A stretch of DNA of 64,000 nt, taken from the NCBI RefSeq assembly GCF_029873635.1, contig NC_080422.1, positions 11,315,764 through 11,379,763 of the forward strand, written 5' to 3'. The notes below the pieces were generated by a model that had not been told where the DNA came from, made no database searches, and worked only from the letters and a program-made list of their open reading frames with translations. Shown one piece after another: positions 34,961 through 45,915 of the stretch. Within the stretch, counting starts at the first letter, position 1. Each line of letters starts with the position of its first letter. The translations under genes were made by a program, and so were the position numbers. The DNA is from Malania oleifera. Its lineage: Eukaryota; Streptophyta; Magnoliopsida; Santalales; Ximeniaceae.

Positions 34961-36453
34961 CACATGGATAGGATTCTTCTTTTTGGAGGAAAGTTCTACA
35001 GTGTATGCCTCAATTGTTAAGTAAATCTAAGTGCAAGGTTAGAGAAGGAGATGTAAAATTGTGGTATGATAAGTTTCTGGATTTAAGACCTTTGTTTTCA
35101 GAATGTCCTGATGGTGCACATTCACATATCATATTAAAAGATTTGATTATTAATAATGCATGGGATGTGAAAAATTTGCAAAAGATTTTGGGACTTAATA
35201 AAGCGAAAGAAGTGATGGAAAGAGTTGGAAAACTTAGAAACACTTCAGAAATACTACTATGGCTCCCAAAAAAGGATGGTTACTTTAATACAAAGTTGAC
35301 ATGAGATGTTATCAGAGTTAGAGCTCCAAAATTTGATTGGGTAAAGTGGGTTTGGAACAAATGCTTACCAAAGAAAATTGTTATTTGTATGTGGAAGGCT
35401 GCTTTTGAGTGCTTAAGTGTTGATGAAAAGGTGAGAATGGTGAGGGTATCAATTGTTTCAGCTTATGATTGTTATGAGATGAGGCAACAAGAAGATATAG
35501 AGCATGTTTTAAATAAGGGAGATCTTACTGCTGATGTATGGAGGAAGGTTTCGGTGGAGGTCGGTGTACCTTTCCTTAGGCATCAAAGCTGGAAAGAAAG
35601 AGTCCAAATGTGGTTTAATAGGACTTCTCGATACTCTCAATTGGGAACATTGATGGGTTTGATTCCTTATTTAGTAGTTTGGAGGTTGTGGAGAAGGAGA
35701 TGTGTGGCTAGAATGGAGGGGAAATTGGAGAGTAGTACATATGTGTGGCTATCTATTAAGTATTGGGTGGGGGTTTTGAGTAAGAACATGACATGAATGA
35801 CACAGTTAAAGGATACTGATGTTCGGATAATGCAGAGTCTAGAAGTGCAAATTGTGAATAAAAGGAAGAAAACTATGCAAGGTGTGAGATGACTAAAACC
35901 GAGGCAAAGGAGGTTGAAACTAAATTTGGATGAGAGCAGCTTGGGGAACCCAAGGCTAACGGGTGGTGGTGGCATCCTTAGAGACTGTACATGTTCTTTT
36001 ATTTTTGGTTTTTCAAAATATTTTGGTTCTTGTTCAAATAATGAAACTGAATTGAGAGCAGTGATGGAAGAAATAAAGATTTGCAAACATTTGGGTGATA
36101 CTATTGATATTGAATGTGATTCGAATATTGTAGTAAATTGGATAAGATCCACAAAGTGCTCTTTGTGGTATTTGTGGGATTTTTGGGAGCAGCTTATTGG
36201 TTTATTGGAGGGAGTAGACTTTTTTATAAATTATTTGTATGGAGAAGGGAATAAAGTGGCAGATGCTTTGGCTCGACAATGTGTTATGGGGAGGAATAAT
36301 TTGTTTACAAATAGTAGTCAACTTCTAGAGTTATCAATGGTTTGTATAAACTTGATAAGATGGGTACATCTTATATGAGGTATGTTTAGTTGGTTTCCTT
36401 TTAGTATTGGTATAGGTTTATTTTTTTTCTTTTGATTGGTTTAATGCGTGCGG

Positions 36454-38663
36454 TGTTAGCTTTGGTGCAATCCCAAGAGAGGGGGTGAATTGGTATTTAA
36501 AAATTTTATCCTCTAAGTCAATCCACTAACAATAGTATTACACAAGCCTAAGGTCAATCTAGTGCATGTAAAATAAATCAATGTAAATATACAATGGATT
36601 TTAAATTGCAGTAGTAATTTAACCAAGCATGCACAATAAAGCAGATAAGGAGACGACACCTAAAAATGTTATTGAGGTTCAGCCAAATTGCCTACATTCT
36701 TGCCTTGACTAACAAATACAAGGATTACCACTATAGGCTCATTTAATGGGTGGAGCGGCATCTAAACAATCAGGTCAATTAGCACAGGGCTGACCTCAAC
36801 CTTTACAATAAGGTCAATTAACATAAAGCTGACCTCAACCTATACAATCCTTACCGAGCTGGATTACCGCCCCCTCAAGCCACACCTGGAAATACACTAA
36901 TATTCACTCAATCAAATGGTACAGTGATTGTGCTTTAATGTAAAGCAGATATGTACCCAATACGTGCAAGTAATAATCGATTCACACCAAACATGTAGGA
37001 ACTGTAAGCTCAGTGGTGTATGTGTGTAATCAACACTCAATATAATGATTTTATCTAATCAAACACAAGAGTGTTCAAGCAAGCTAATTTTTGAAAGCAA
37101 AGTATATGAAATCTCAATATCAGTTTAGTGTTTCAAAGATGCTAGCAATATTTATTCAAACGAACTCAAAGATATTTTCTCGACTTGTATTTAGCGCAAG
37201 AGTTGTTTAAAATCTAACTTTATAAAATATTTTGCACACACAAAGCAAATAAAGCTTTAAGGAATCTTGTAATGACAATGTTAAGATTCTCAAGCTAATG
37301 AGTTTTTCCCAGCACAAGATTTATCAAGTAAAATCAGTGGGATAACTCTTTGCTTAACTCTCTAAAATCAATATCAAATAAACAAACAAGCAAATGAGAG
37401 TATGAACAAACTATATTAATCAATAACCCAATATAACACTCTCACAAGGATAGGATGTATCAAAGGAATGAATCTTTAAGAGTATATGGAGTGGAATAGG
37501 CAAAAATAGGTTTTTGAGATTGAGAGATTTTTGCTAATTATTTTGGCTAATCTTATACTAATTTTCGCAAATGAAGCCCTATATATAGAGATAGGAAGAA
37601 TTATAGACGTTAGGACATGTAGGGTATTAGTATATTTGTTTTAAAATATTTTAACCCTATTAACCCTGTTTTAGTGAGTTAACCATGGTAAAAAAATAGG
37701 TCCAACCTAAGAGCACCGGTCAACTAGGATGGGTTCGGTCGACCGAAGTTCTTGAGGCTCGGTCGACCGAGTCAAAAATGAATTGTAGGGTCGGTCGATC
37801 GGACAAGTATGTCCGAGGTGATTTTTCCAAATTAGCGAGGTTCGGTCGACCAAGGCTAGAATGAACTAAACTGGTCGGTCGACCAGATTGTTGGATTCTC
37901 ACACGTGGGAACTCAGTCAACCAGGTTGGTGCTATACAATTTTCCCTCGGTCGACCAGGAGGTCAAAATGTTGACTTCCTAGGAGGCTCGGTTGACCAAG
38001 GCCAAATGAACTACATAGTTCGGTCGATCGGACCGTGGTCAACTTGTTGACCCATACCAAGTTTGGTTGACTGGGGCCAGAATGAACTACATAGGTGAGT
38101 CGACTGGGTTGTGGTCAATTTGTTGACCCAGACCAGGTTCGGTCGACCGGGGGCAAAATACATATGAAGGCACACATTTTGTGCATTTCAGTGCTGTTTC
38201 ATCCAACAATCACCCTATTCAACTGTCTAACACATACAAGTGAGTGTGTGACTGTCCTCGGGTCTTTTCTAAGTCCAATTTTATTTATGATTCATTTTTT
38301 AGGATACCGAAAAAATCTGATGTCGGTCGATCCAAAAGGTGTTCCCTAAGGTCCATCTATGGTTTTTTGATTTTCAGGAGATGTATAGGGACCTAGAGTC
38401 ATTCTACGGTCTTTGAGTTTTGTAGTTCCTACATGCATGATATGCATTAAATATTACAGACCGTGTTCTCCTATTATTATTACAGACCCAAATAAATGAT
38501 TAAATTACAATACAACATAAACAAGACCTTCAGGTCTTCATTTCATGTGTCATGTGCTTGCACCATAAGATACTTTTGATTGGTCCTACACACAAACTCA
38601 TTAACCATTAAATATCAGAGTATTTGTCATAATCAAAACGGCATATGACCAATATGGTCAACA
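36454..38663 (-). mobile_element. SIRE/Maximus-like solo LTR, 2210 bp
   Basis: Minus-strand LTR. On the plus strand it begins TGTTAGCTTTGGTGCAATCC and ends ATGACCAATATGGTCAACA. Flanks TGCGG (36449-36453) and TGGGG (38664-38668) match at four of five bases. It lies in the 3' UTR of LINE B. The minus-strand TATA (CTATATATAG) is at 37579-37589, and upstream of it (37717-38151) is a palindrome cluster. No internal region is present. Confidence 0.88.
37717..38151 (-). promoter_or_regulatory. TTCGGTCGACCGAA palindrome cluster in the SIRE-like LTR
   Basis: About a dozen perfect or decayed copies of the 14-bp palindrome TTCGGTCGACCGAA start at about 37734, 37758, 37790, 37841, 37874, 37911, 37947, 37987, 38019, 38061, 38097 and 38138, mostly 24-42 bp apart. 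They lie about 130-560 bp upstream of the minus-strand TATA. The same cluster occurs in the SIRE-like LTRs at 1414-5433 and 46214-62015. Confidence 0.75.
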
Positions 38664-38897
38664 TGGGGTGTTTTATTGGTTAGTAGGTTCTTGTTTAGAT
38701 TTGTTTGGATTTGTAGTCCTATTTTGATTGGATGTTAGTGTTGTTTTTGGGAGGCCTGTAATTTTTTTCTATATGTAATCTCCAAATGCTTGTCTTGTAA
38801 CCACGATATTCCTCCACAAAAAGTGAGGGTACATCAATAAATAAATGGAGGTGCCGCCCTCCTTTTAGAAAAAAGAAAACAAAAAATAAGATTAGAA

Positions 38898-40262
38898 TAG
38901 AAGAAAGAGTAGAGAGAGAGAGAGAGACAGAGAGAGAGATTGAGAGTGAAGAATAGAAGATTAGAAAGCAAAAGAGCAAGCATATAGAAAGCTGAGAATT
39001 TGAGAGGAATCTAGAGAGAGTAAGAAAGCAAAATTAGAGAGAGAAAGAGGGATTCATGTGTGAATAGGAAAGAGAGGAAAGAAAGAAGGAGAAAAAGGAG
39101 AGAGAAAAGAAACGAAAGGAATAGAGAGAGAGAGAGAGAGAGGTTTTTATATGGGTGTTAGTCGGACACGTGTCACAACCAAGTCCTTGCATTTGGGTCA
39201 ACATGGCGTAATCAGGACTGTCCAATCTATGTTTTCTTCGGATGATTAAATTGTGGCCATGTTAGCAATTCGCATCCAACACTCAGAGCCAGTTATAAGC
39301 TGCTATGTGGAGGGTGATGTCATGCTGACGACACCTTGTTACAACAAATTGAAAATAAAAAATAAAAATAAAGTAAAGCCACATGGCCCACTATTTTTAA
39401 TCGGTTAGACCTGAATCAGACTAGTTGGACCGGTCTGATTTTTTTTTTTACTTATCGATTTGTTTATTTTATTTTTAGTTTGATTTTAAATTTTTGAAAA
39501 TTGGAAAAAAATAATAAAAAATCAGAAAAAATATTTTAAAAATAAGGAAAAATAAGTAAAAAATTGTTTGAGTTATTTTGACTCAAATAATAAAAAAAAA
39601 TAGAAAATAAAAATACCAAAAAAATGAAGAAAAGTCTTTAAAAAATCCCATAAAATTTTAGAAAAATGTTGAAAATTTTTTTAGAAAAAACTGGGAATAT
39701 TTTAAAGACTCTTTTTCTCAAATTTGAGAATTTTTTATTATTATTTGTTTACATCTTATTTTTGTGTGTGTGTGCTCCAATGATTTAATAAAGGGTAAAG
39801 AAGTATTTCAGACCTCACCTTTAATAGCTCTAACGAGGGTTTATCTAATAAGATCCCCTCCTTTAGAGGGCTTATTAGACATTCGTAAATTACACTGTAG
39901 TTTTTATTTTCTTTTTAAATTTTTATTTATTTATTTATTTATTTTAAAGAAATTAATTAAAGACCATTACATTCAACTTAGGGATAATTCATGATTAATT
40001 AGGTATTGTTCATAGAACGAGTGTGTAGGAGGTGCTAGTATCTTCCCTTCGTATAGCAGAGCTCTCGATCCCAATTTTGGTAAGTGCAGATTGAGACTAC
40101 TAGTTTTTTGGCTTAAGATTAGTCTAAAAGACCAATTAATGAGTAGTAATTAGGCGAAGTAACCATACTTAGGAAAATAACAGGTTAGTGATGACTCCAT
40201 CAAATTTTTAATATTAATATTCTTCACCATTCCAGACCCTTCTCTAAAACATTGTGACACAA
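38898..40262 (+). mobile_element. Ogre/Tat-like LTR remnant (copy B, right part)
   Basis: Begins with GA-rich sequence (38898-39150), then an A/T-rich block (39480-39700), then the same ordered landmarks as copy A: TAAAGGGTAAAGAAGTATTT, TCTAATAAGATCCCCTCC, GTGTGTAGGAGGTGCTAGTA and GTGATGACTCC at about 40188-40198, where a primer-site-like word is expected. No coding capacity was found. Confidence 0.5.
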
Positions 40263-40337
40263 CTGAAGTGGAATGAAATCAAATTTTTCATTTGGGTTTT
40301 GCATGTTTTTGACTCAATTAGTTCTTCTGCAAAAGTT

Positions 40338-42121
40338 TGTTTTTTTTTTTTTTTACGAAAACCCCAAATTTATTGATAGCTCTCACTTATGGCGGAGGAA
40401 AACCGTGGTTATAAACATGCCATAAGGAAATAAACTAACAAAATCAGCCCAGGCAGCAAAACCAAAATTAGTCTATCAAAACCCAAACCATTAACCAACT
40501 AAACCAAACTAAACATGCCCACATGTAATCAAAACAAACAAACAAAAACAAAAACAAAACCTACAAAGTGATGTTAATAACCTGCAAAACAAAACCCGAG
40601 GAAAACAAAGGAGAACCAAATGGTGACAATTAAAGACGAAGGCATGGGATACTCATCTTATCCATATGAATTAGACATCTCATTTTACTCGACATCATAT
40701 CACCTACAAAATATTTCCTCGTGTTGCCTCTCTCGCCTTGATGAATCATGTAATCCGCCACCTAATTACCTTATCTAAATTGGTGCTTTATAGAGAATTG
40801 AAAGCTTTGTAGCTCCTCTTCTAACACTTACCAAAAATCCCATAAGTACCAGGAAGAGCAAATTCCATATGTGATTCATCTCACCACCAATTCCAAGTCT
40901 CTTTCAATACAAATATTCTAAAATCCCAACTCTTTATAGAGTCGAAACACCACTAGTAAAAGCTTGCAACTCCGCTCCATTATTAGTACCTGGCTCAAAT
41001 TTTTCAGAGAAAATGGGTTTAATATTACCTAATGAGTCGCGGATGATACCACCATCACCACAAGAACCCGGATTTTCTCTACAAGAGTCATCTATATTTA
41101 GTTTCAACCAACCTACAAGAGGCTTTTCCCAAGCAACTTTTCGAGGAGTTTTAACCTTCAGAGTGTTATCGTTTTTTACATGAAACTCTTCCAATAAATT
41201 CTTATTAATAGAAGGCAGAGAACCCTTCATGTCTTTTGCAATTTTTGTGAGCCAAAACCTCACCAATAGCCAAACTACATTCCCCGAATCATAGTTATCT
41301 TCCATGCGGACTTTACAACACATGAGCCATAGTCTCCAAGAAATTATAGTAGGTAACATACCGATGACTGTACCTTTTTGGGTAGATTTTTTAGCATATC
41401 TGAACCATCTACTAATTTTCACCCTCCAAAATTTATCATCCAAGTTTAGAATTCCCAAGATAGACGCTACTCTTTTCCAAACCATACCTGCGATGGAACC
41501 CGTACTTAGAACATGATTGAGAGATTCCTTCTTTTTATCCACTCAGCAGTTGCAACATGAGACCATATCAACTCTCAATTTCCGCACTCTCTCATCAACA
41601 GGAAGACATTGAAACATGACTTTCCACATACACATCGATACTTTCTTAGGTAGTAGTTTATGCCAGACCCACTCCAAATCTTCCTTGATAACGTTCAAAG
41701 GTATTTTCACATGAAGTTTGCTTGGAGACTGATGACGTTGGATAATCTTTGGACCCGTTTCTTTAAGACTAAATATGTTAAATCAAGTCACATGACTTCA
41801 ATCAATTATACTCCTACGGGCTCTCGGTTTTAGAAAACAATTTTATAGGTCTTTCCAAAGATTTATGAGAATGCTTATGTGAAGGTTAGAGAAGGAAAAA
41901 CTTCCTTTTGGTTTAATAAGTGATTGAGCAATGGTCTCCTTGCGAAATGTTCTTACACGGTCCAGCATCCTAGGCTTAAGATTCAAAACTGTTGGGAGTT
42001 TGAGAATTGGGATATTGGTACGCTAAAAGATTTAGTAGGGGTCCCCAAAATGGATGAGATTTTGTTGTCGTCTATAAAGCACAAATGGGGCTTGATGTGT
42101 GTGTGTGTGTGTGTTTTTTTT
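40338..42121 (-). mobile_element. L1-type LINE with inverted 5' part (twin priming)
   Basis: From 40338 (T-run, the poly-A end) to about 41716 the LINE lies on the minus strand: 3' UTR, RNase H (KLNIDDSCRENPGSCGDGG, GTNNGAELQAF) and zinc-finger region (41542-40934). From about 41717 to 42092 the more 5' part of the same LINE lies on the plus strand (KTKYVKSSHMTSINYTP; TLKDLVGVPKMDEILLSSIK). The whole is bounded by the same 13-bp duplication TTCTGCAAAAGTT (40325-40337, 42122-42134). This is the signature of 5' inversion by twin priming during reverse transcription. A (TG)n/T-run fills 42096-42121. All frames are broken. Confidence 0.88.
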
Positions 42122-42134
42122 TTCTGCAAAAGTT

Positions 42135-42356
42135 GAAATACTATTTGCTTTGTCAAATGGGCTGTTAACATTTGAACCAAATTTGCAACATTTGGACTGC
42201 AGCAATATGATACATATGAGGCTGCAAGTGGGTGGGATTGAACAAAATTAAAATGAAATTAATGGAGGGAAGTGTGCAAATTATTAGTGGCAGAAGAGAA
42301 GTTCATTGCAGAAACAAATTCTTTCCTCTCAAATCACTCTCTTCCAATGCAAATGT
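42135..42356. other. 3' flank of the ankyrin gene
   Basis: Single-copy-looking sequence between the twin-primed LINE and the ankyrin gene's stop codon, presumably containing the gene's 3' UTR on the minus strand. No clear polyadenylation signal was singled out. Confidence 0.4.
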
Positions 42357-44963
42357 TCAGTATGCATGATATCCTTGTAGCAGAGCACTGTCTGCATCAG
42401 AGTTGGTAGATTGTGACTTCTTGTCGTCACTGAAGTTAGTAGTCTCTGCGGTTTTACCCTTCCAACGCCTCATTTTCCTCAGCCGGTGCTGAACCAACAT
42501 AACCCCCACACAAACAAAAACAGTTCCCACACTCCCTGCACCGACAGACAGTAGGATCGCAAGTGTCCACATCGTCCCCGGACTATGAGGCGTGACCACC
42601 CATGCAGCTGCGACATAGGCTGTCGCCATGAACGAAACCGCCAGCCACATAACCTTATGAGAAATGGTCAGCAGCCTCATCAGTGGTTTCCTTCGGAAGG
42701 GGATTATGCTGACTAGAATGATGACAATGCTGAGAGATATGAACAATGCAATGTGGTTGCTCACTGCAAATACCTTGAAAGCTGTTGTTCTGCCCACTGT
42801 TGACTGCCCTTTAAGGTGTCCTTCTTGGTGTACACCACCAGGTGGGTTTATGCCTGCGCTGAAAGTAACTGTGGCAATCAAAACTGCAACTATTATGACA
42901 GTGTTCCTAGCATTCTGTAGTGCCTCTCTGTACATCTCATATTCCTTTTTGCGATTTCTGCGAATTTCAAGGAGTTCCTGTCTGTGCTCTAGGCTTTTCT
43001 GCTTCATTTGATTTAAATTGGCATAGGGACCCCCAATTTCCTCTCGTGTGGACTCTGGTTCAGATGGGCCTTTTGCCAGTACTACCGATTCTTCCATTGC
43101 TAATATTGATTTTGTTCCCGCGTTCAGTGCATGCACCTCACAATCTTGTGCAAAATTACTCAGAGTTTCATGAATCGTTTCGAATTCTTTTTCAAGTATC
43201 TCTCGATTGCTTTCATGAGGAAGCTGCTGGGAACTGATTTCTTTGAGTTCTGGTGTAACAGATGACTGTTCAATGTTCGTTTTGTGTACATCCTTCTTTA
43301 ACATTTCTTTAAGGCACTCAATTTCCAGCGTTCTTCCAGCTTGTTCAAGGATGTCTAGGGGCGTATCTCCTCTATTATTTCGATGGTGGATATCCATCTG
43401 CACCTTGCTGATGATGTGGTGCGCTAGCTAGAACAGCATAGAAACGAGAACTGAGTCACGAACTTTTTTTTCAAACTGATTTTGTTATATATTACCTAAA
43501 TGCTTAAGCATTTAGGTTATGAGCCAACAATGTATATCAAACCTTAACACTCCCCCACACATGCTACCCGACAGCATGTAGAGAGAAACTCACACAGTAG
43601 ATAACATCCATTGCAAGGAATGTAATAAATTTTCAAACACCATGTGGGCAACAAGACTAGGACCCAGAACCTCCTCATATTCAGCTCTATATCAAGCTTT
43701 AACATGGTTGATTAATGAAATAAGCATGGATTAATTTGTTCTTTTTCCTCCCATATTGCCAAACTTTCTCTTAAACAATCCGTAATAACAATAAAACTAA
43801 ATAGAATGTAATTTTATTAATGAGCATATGATATCTTCGTGCTTTTTTTACCACGGAGAGAGAGAGAGGGAAGGATCCTCACATTATGATGTCCTCCAGA
43901 GAGCGCAAGATGTAAAATGGTGTTACCAAGATGGTCTGGTTGGTTGAAGAGATTGGTGCCACCGAAAAACCTTTGCCAAGCATATGAAGGCATCATATTG
44001 GTTGAATCTTGCCATGAGGTGAAATGCTGTTTCTCTCTCTTGAGTAAGAGAATTGAAAGAGATAGGGGCAACTGACACAAATTCCATGAGGACTGCAACT
44101 TCCCCATTCATTGCTGCCAAGTGCAACGGGGTGTAACCATTGCAGTCAAATTGCAGGGCGACAGTTGGGTACAGCTTCAGAAGCATCTGTGTAATTTCCG
44201 AGTGGCCTCCACGGCAAGCACAGTGCAATGGTGAAGAACCATTCTTGTCTGTCTTCTGAGCGAGGTTTGGGCATGCTTGCAATATACTCCCAACAATATC
44301 TGCAGATTGAGACTTGAATTATCTTCTCAGTGCATATAACGATTTTGATTGTGCAATTGAAACACCACCTCTCATTTCAGTACATAAAAAATCCAATCAG
44401 AAAATCAAATCAAAGGGTGTCTATCAATCAATGAAAATGGTGAGTATGAACTTCCAATATACGTCAAAAGGATCGGCTTTGAAGTAAAAAACTTATATTT
44501 GCAACCTACCCGTGTGTCCCCTCGATGCAGCCACATGAAGACAAGTTTGATCCATCTCATCTTCTTCTAGTCCCAACAACCAGGACTGGTTTAAAAGGAG
44601 GTTCACCGCATCAAGATGCCCGTAAGTGCAAGCGACAAACATTGCATTCTGGTTGTCACAGTTCAACTTACAAGCCACCCAGGGAATAGTTTCTAAGAGC
44701 AGCATTGGGACTTGAGCATTGCCTTGACGACAAGCTTTGTGCAATGGAGTCTCCAGCCGCCAATTCTCAGCCTCAACAAAATCAGGACGTAGCTCTACAA
44801 TTTTGGATACCAGCTCAAAATGTCCGAGTCTTGAAGCTAGGTGTAAAACTGTATTCAAGGTTCTAACAGCTCTCTGCTCAATAATTGCCTCATTATCTCG
44901 TACTAAACTCGTAAAAGTAGCGATGTCATTCGTGAAAATTGCTTCGCAAAGCCTTGGATCCAT
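42357..44963 (-). CDS. Ankyrin-repeat protein with PGG membrane domain (BDA1/ACD6-like), frameshifted
   Basis: Three exons: 44963-44510 (start ATG, MDPRLCEAIFTNDIATFTSL), 44299-43883 and 43427-42357, all with GT donors and AG acceptors. Exons 1-2 encode ankyrin repeats (TVLHLASRLGHFELVSKIVE, TPLHKACRQGNAQVPMLLLE, SPLHCACRGGHSEITQMLLK, TPLHLAAMNGEVAVLMEF). Exon 3 has a charged linker, then the PGG domain (TFSAGINPPGG) and four hydrophobic segments. Family members are plant plasma-membrane or ER proteins in immunity and stress signalling, some binding ankyrin partners. One extra base in a T-run at about 43964-43969 shifts the frame after FICLAKVF; without it the exons sum to 646 codons, with it translation stops at 43923. 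Exon 3 is fully open, so the break is recent or a sequencing error. This is the only near-intact host gene in the window. Confidence 0.85.
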
Positions 44964-45085
44964 TTCCTCTAACAAAGAAGCTGAGCTCAAGATCACTAAA
45001 TGGTGGAAAGAAGTGCAGAAATTGGGAAAGCAGAATGATAAAGGAAATTATAAAGCTCTATGCAGTTCTGTTTACTCTTTCTCCC

Positions 45086-45100
45086 CCTTTTTATAAACGA
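45086..45100 (-). promoter_or_regulatory. TATA box of the ankyrin gene
   Basis: On the minus strand CGTTTATAAAAAGG lies about 130 bp upstream of the ATG at 44963, leaving room for a leader of about 100 nt. No other TATA-like word is nearer. Not experimentally supported. Confidence 0.5.
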
Positions 45101-45185
45101 ATTTCTGCAGTAGATTTGCCAACTTCCCAACATTTTCGGGGAAGCATCCATCAAAATTTCTCAATTTTTTCCCAGAAACTTCTAA

Positions 45186-45335
45186 GAAACCATTATGTAA
45201 AATACCGTGTAGAAAGAGATGAAGGAGCGAACAAAGAAGTTACATCATAAATTGAATAAAGTTCACAATAACCACCATCCTTTGTTCACACCATCTCTTT
45301 CTACACTGTATAGTGTATTTTACATAATGGTTTCC
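45186..45335. repeat. Hairpin-forming inverted repeat upstream of the ankyrin gene
   Basis: 45186-45236 (GAAACCATTATGTAAAATAC...GTGTAGAAAGAGATG...GAACAAAG) is an imperfect reverse complement of 45280-45335. Arms are about 50 bp, differing mainly by a ~7-bp insertion (CTATACA) in the right arm, and the spacer is 43 bp. It sits 220-370 bp upstream of the ankyrin start. It may be a small foldback/MITE-like element or a hairpin-RNA locus; no target duplication was fixed. Confidence 0.75.
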
Positions 45336-45484
45336 TTCTAGAGAGTAGAGATTACTGTTTTCTTCAAGGGTTGAACATTGTTGGATGGTGTCTGCCCGCG
45401 AGAGAGAGAGAGAGAGAGAGAGAGAGGTCAACGGGGAACGCAAGTTAACTTGTGTAAGGGTCTGCTTGCGATTGACGGTATAAG
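45336..45484. other. (GA)n microsatellite and flank
   Basis: Short single-copy-looking stretch with a GAGAGA tract at 45399-45426 next to the outermost hAT-like element. Confidence 0.6.
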
Positions 45485-45748
45485 GTTGGGGGTAGGGCGT
45501 ACAAAAATTACCAAAAAATCAAAAATATTGAACCAAAAACACAAGCAGTTCGGTCTTTTGATTTATAGTTTCAGTTTCGATTTTAATTTCCAAAAATACA
45601 TATTTTCAGTTTCGGTTTCGATTTCGGTTTCAAAATATAACTGAACCGAAAAAACCAAAAACCCGATTTAAATAAAAAAATAAATATATAAAATAATATA
45701 ACTAGTTAATATATATGGGTTAGGCCACTGGTCCGCTGGGGTCCTCAG

Positions 45749-45915
45749 TGTTGAAAATTCCACTTGTGAACTTGTCCTATATTGGAAAATTTGAGTGGAT
45801 GATAGGTGCTTATATATATGGTTGGGTCCAAGACCCAATAGGCTGAAGCTTCTGGGTCAAGTTAGTGTTCACCCATGTGTATCAAGCCCACCTATGGGCT
45901 CTTTCGGTGCTAACA
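45749..45915 (+). repeat. TRIM 5' LTR
   Basis: 167 bp, starts TGTTGAAAATTCCACTTGTG, ends GGTGCTAACA, followed two bases later by the tRNA-Met-type primer site. The ends are the usual TG...CA. Confidence 0.9.

Larger units (their letters stand above)
30353..36378 (+). pseudogene. LINE B ORF2 (endonuclease, reverse transcriptase, RNase H) pseudogene
   Basis: Starts near 30353 (MSNRRLKQIVKDKKVSILAV). The endonuclease contains VVMSDFNVMPSDEERVGG and SQFSWCNG; the linker is open at 31000-31359; the RT is at 31530-32585 with SSPGSDGFESSFY, LDMSKAYDQVEW, RGLRQGDPLSPYIF and catalytic YADDVVIF. After the solo LTR at 33025-34960 come the zinc-finger region and the RNase H at 35914-36378 (LNLDESSLGNPRLTGGGGIL, NNETELRAV, ECDSNIVVNWI, GNKVADALARQ). 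The domain set is complete but broken by many stops (30748, 31357 and 31767, for example) and the LTR insertion. Confidence 0.85.
28167..38885 (+). mobile_element. Full-length-sized L1-type LINE (LINE B), dead, hosting two solo LTRs
   Basis: Flanked by ATAAGATTAGAA at 28155-28166 and 38886-38897. In order it has a GC-richer 5' region with short tandem repeats, ORF1 with a decayed CCHC knuckle, ORF2 with endonuclease, reverse transcriptase (YADD) and RNase H, and a 3' UTR ending GGAGGTGCCGCC plus an A-rich tail. Removing the LTRs at 33025-34960 and 36454-38663 leaves about 6.6 kb, a normal full length for plant L1. The exact 5' end is uncertain because the sequence just inside the left duplication (28195-28250) resembles that just outside the right one (38946-39000), so the duplication may be longer. 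Confidence 0.8.
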
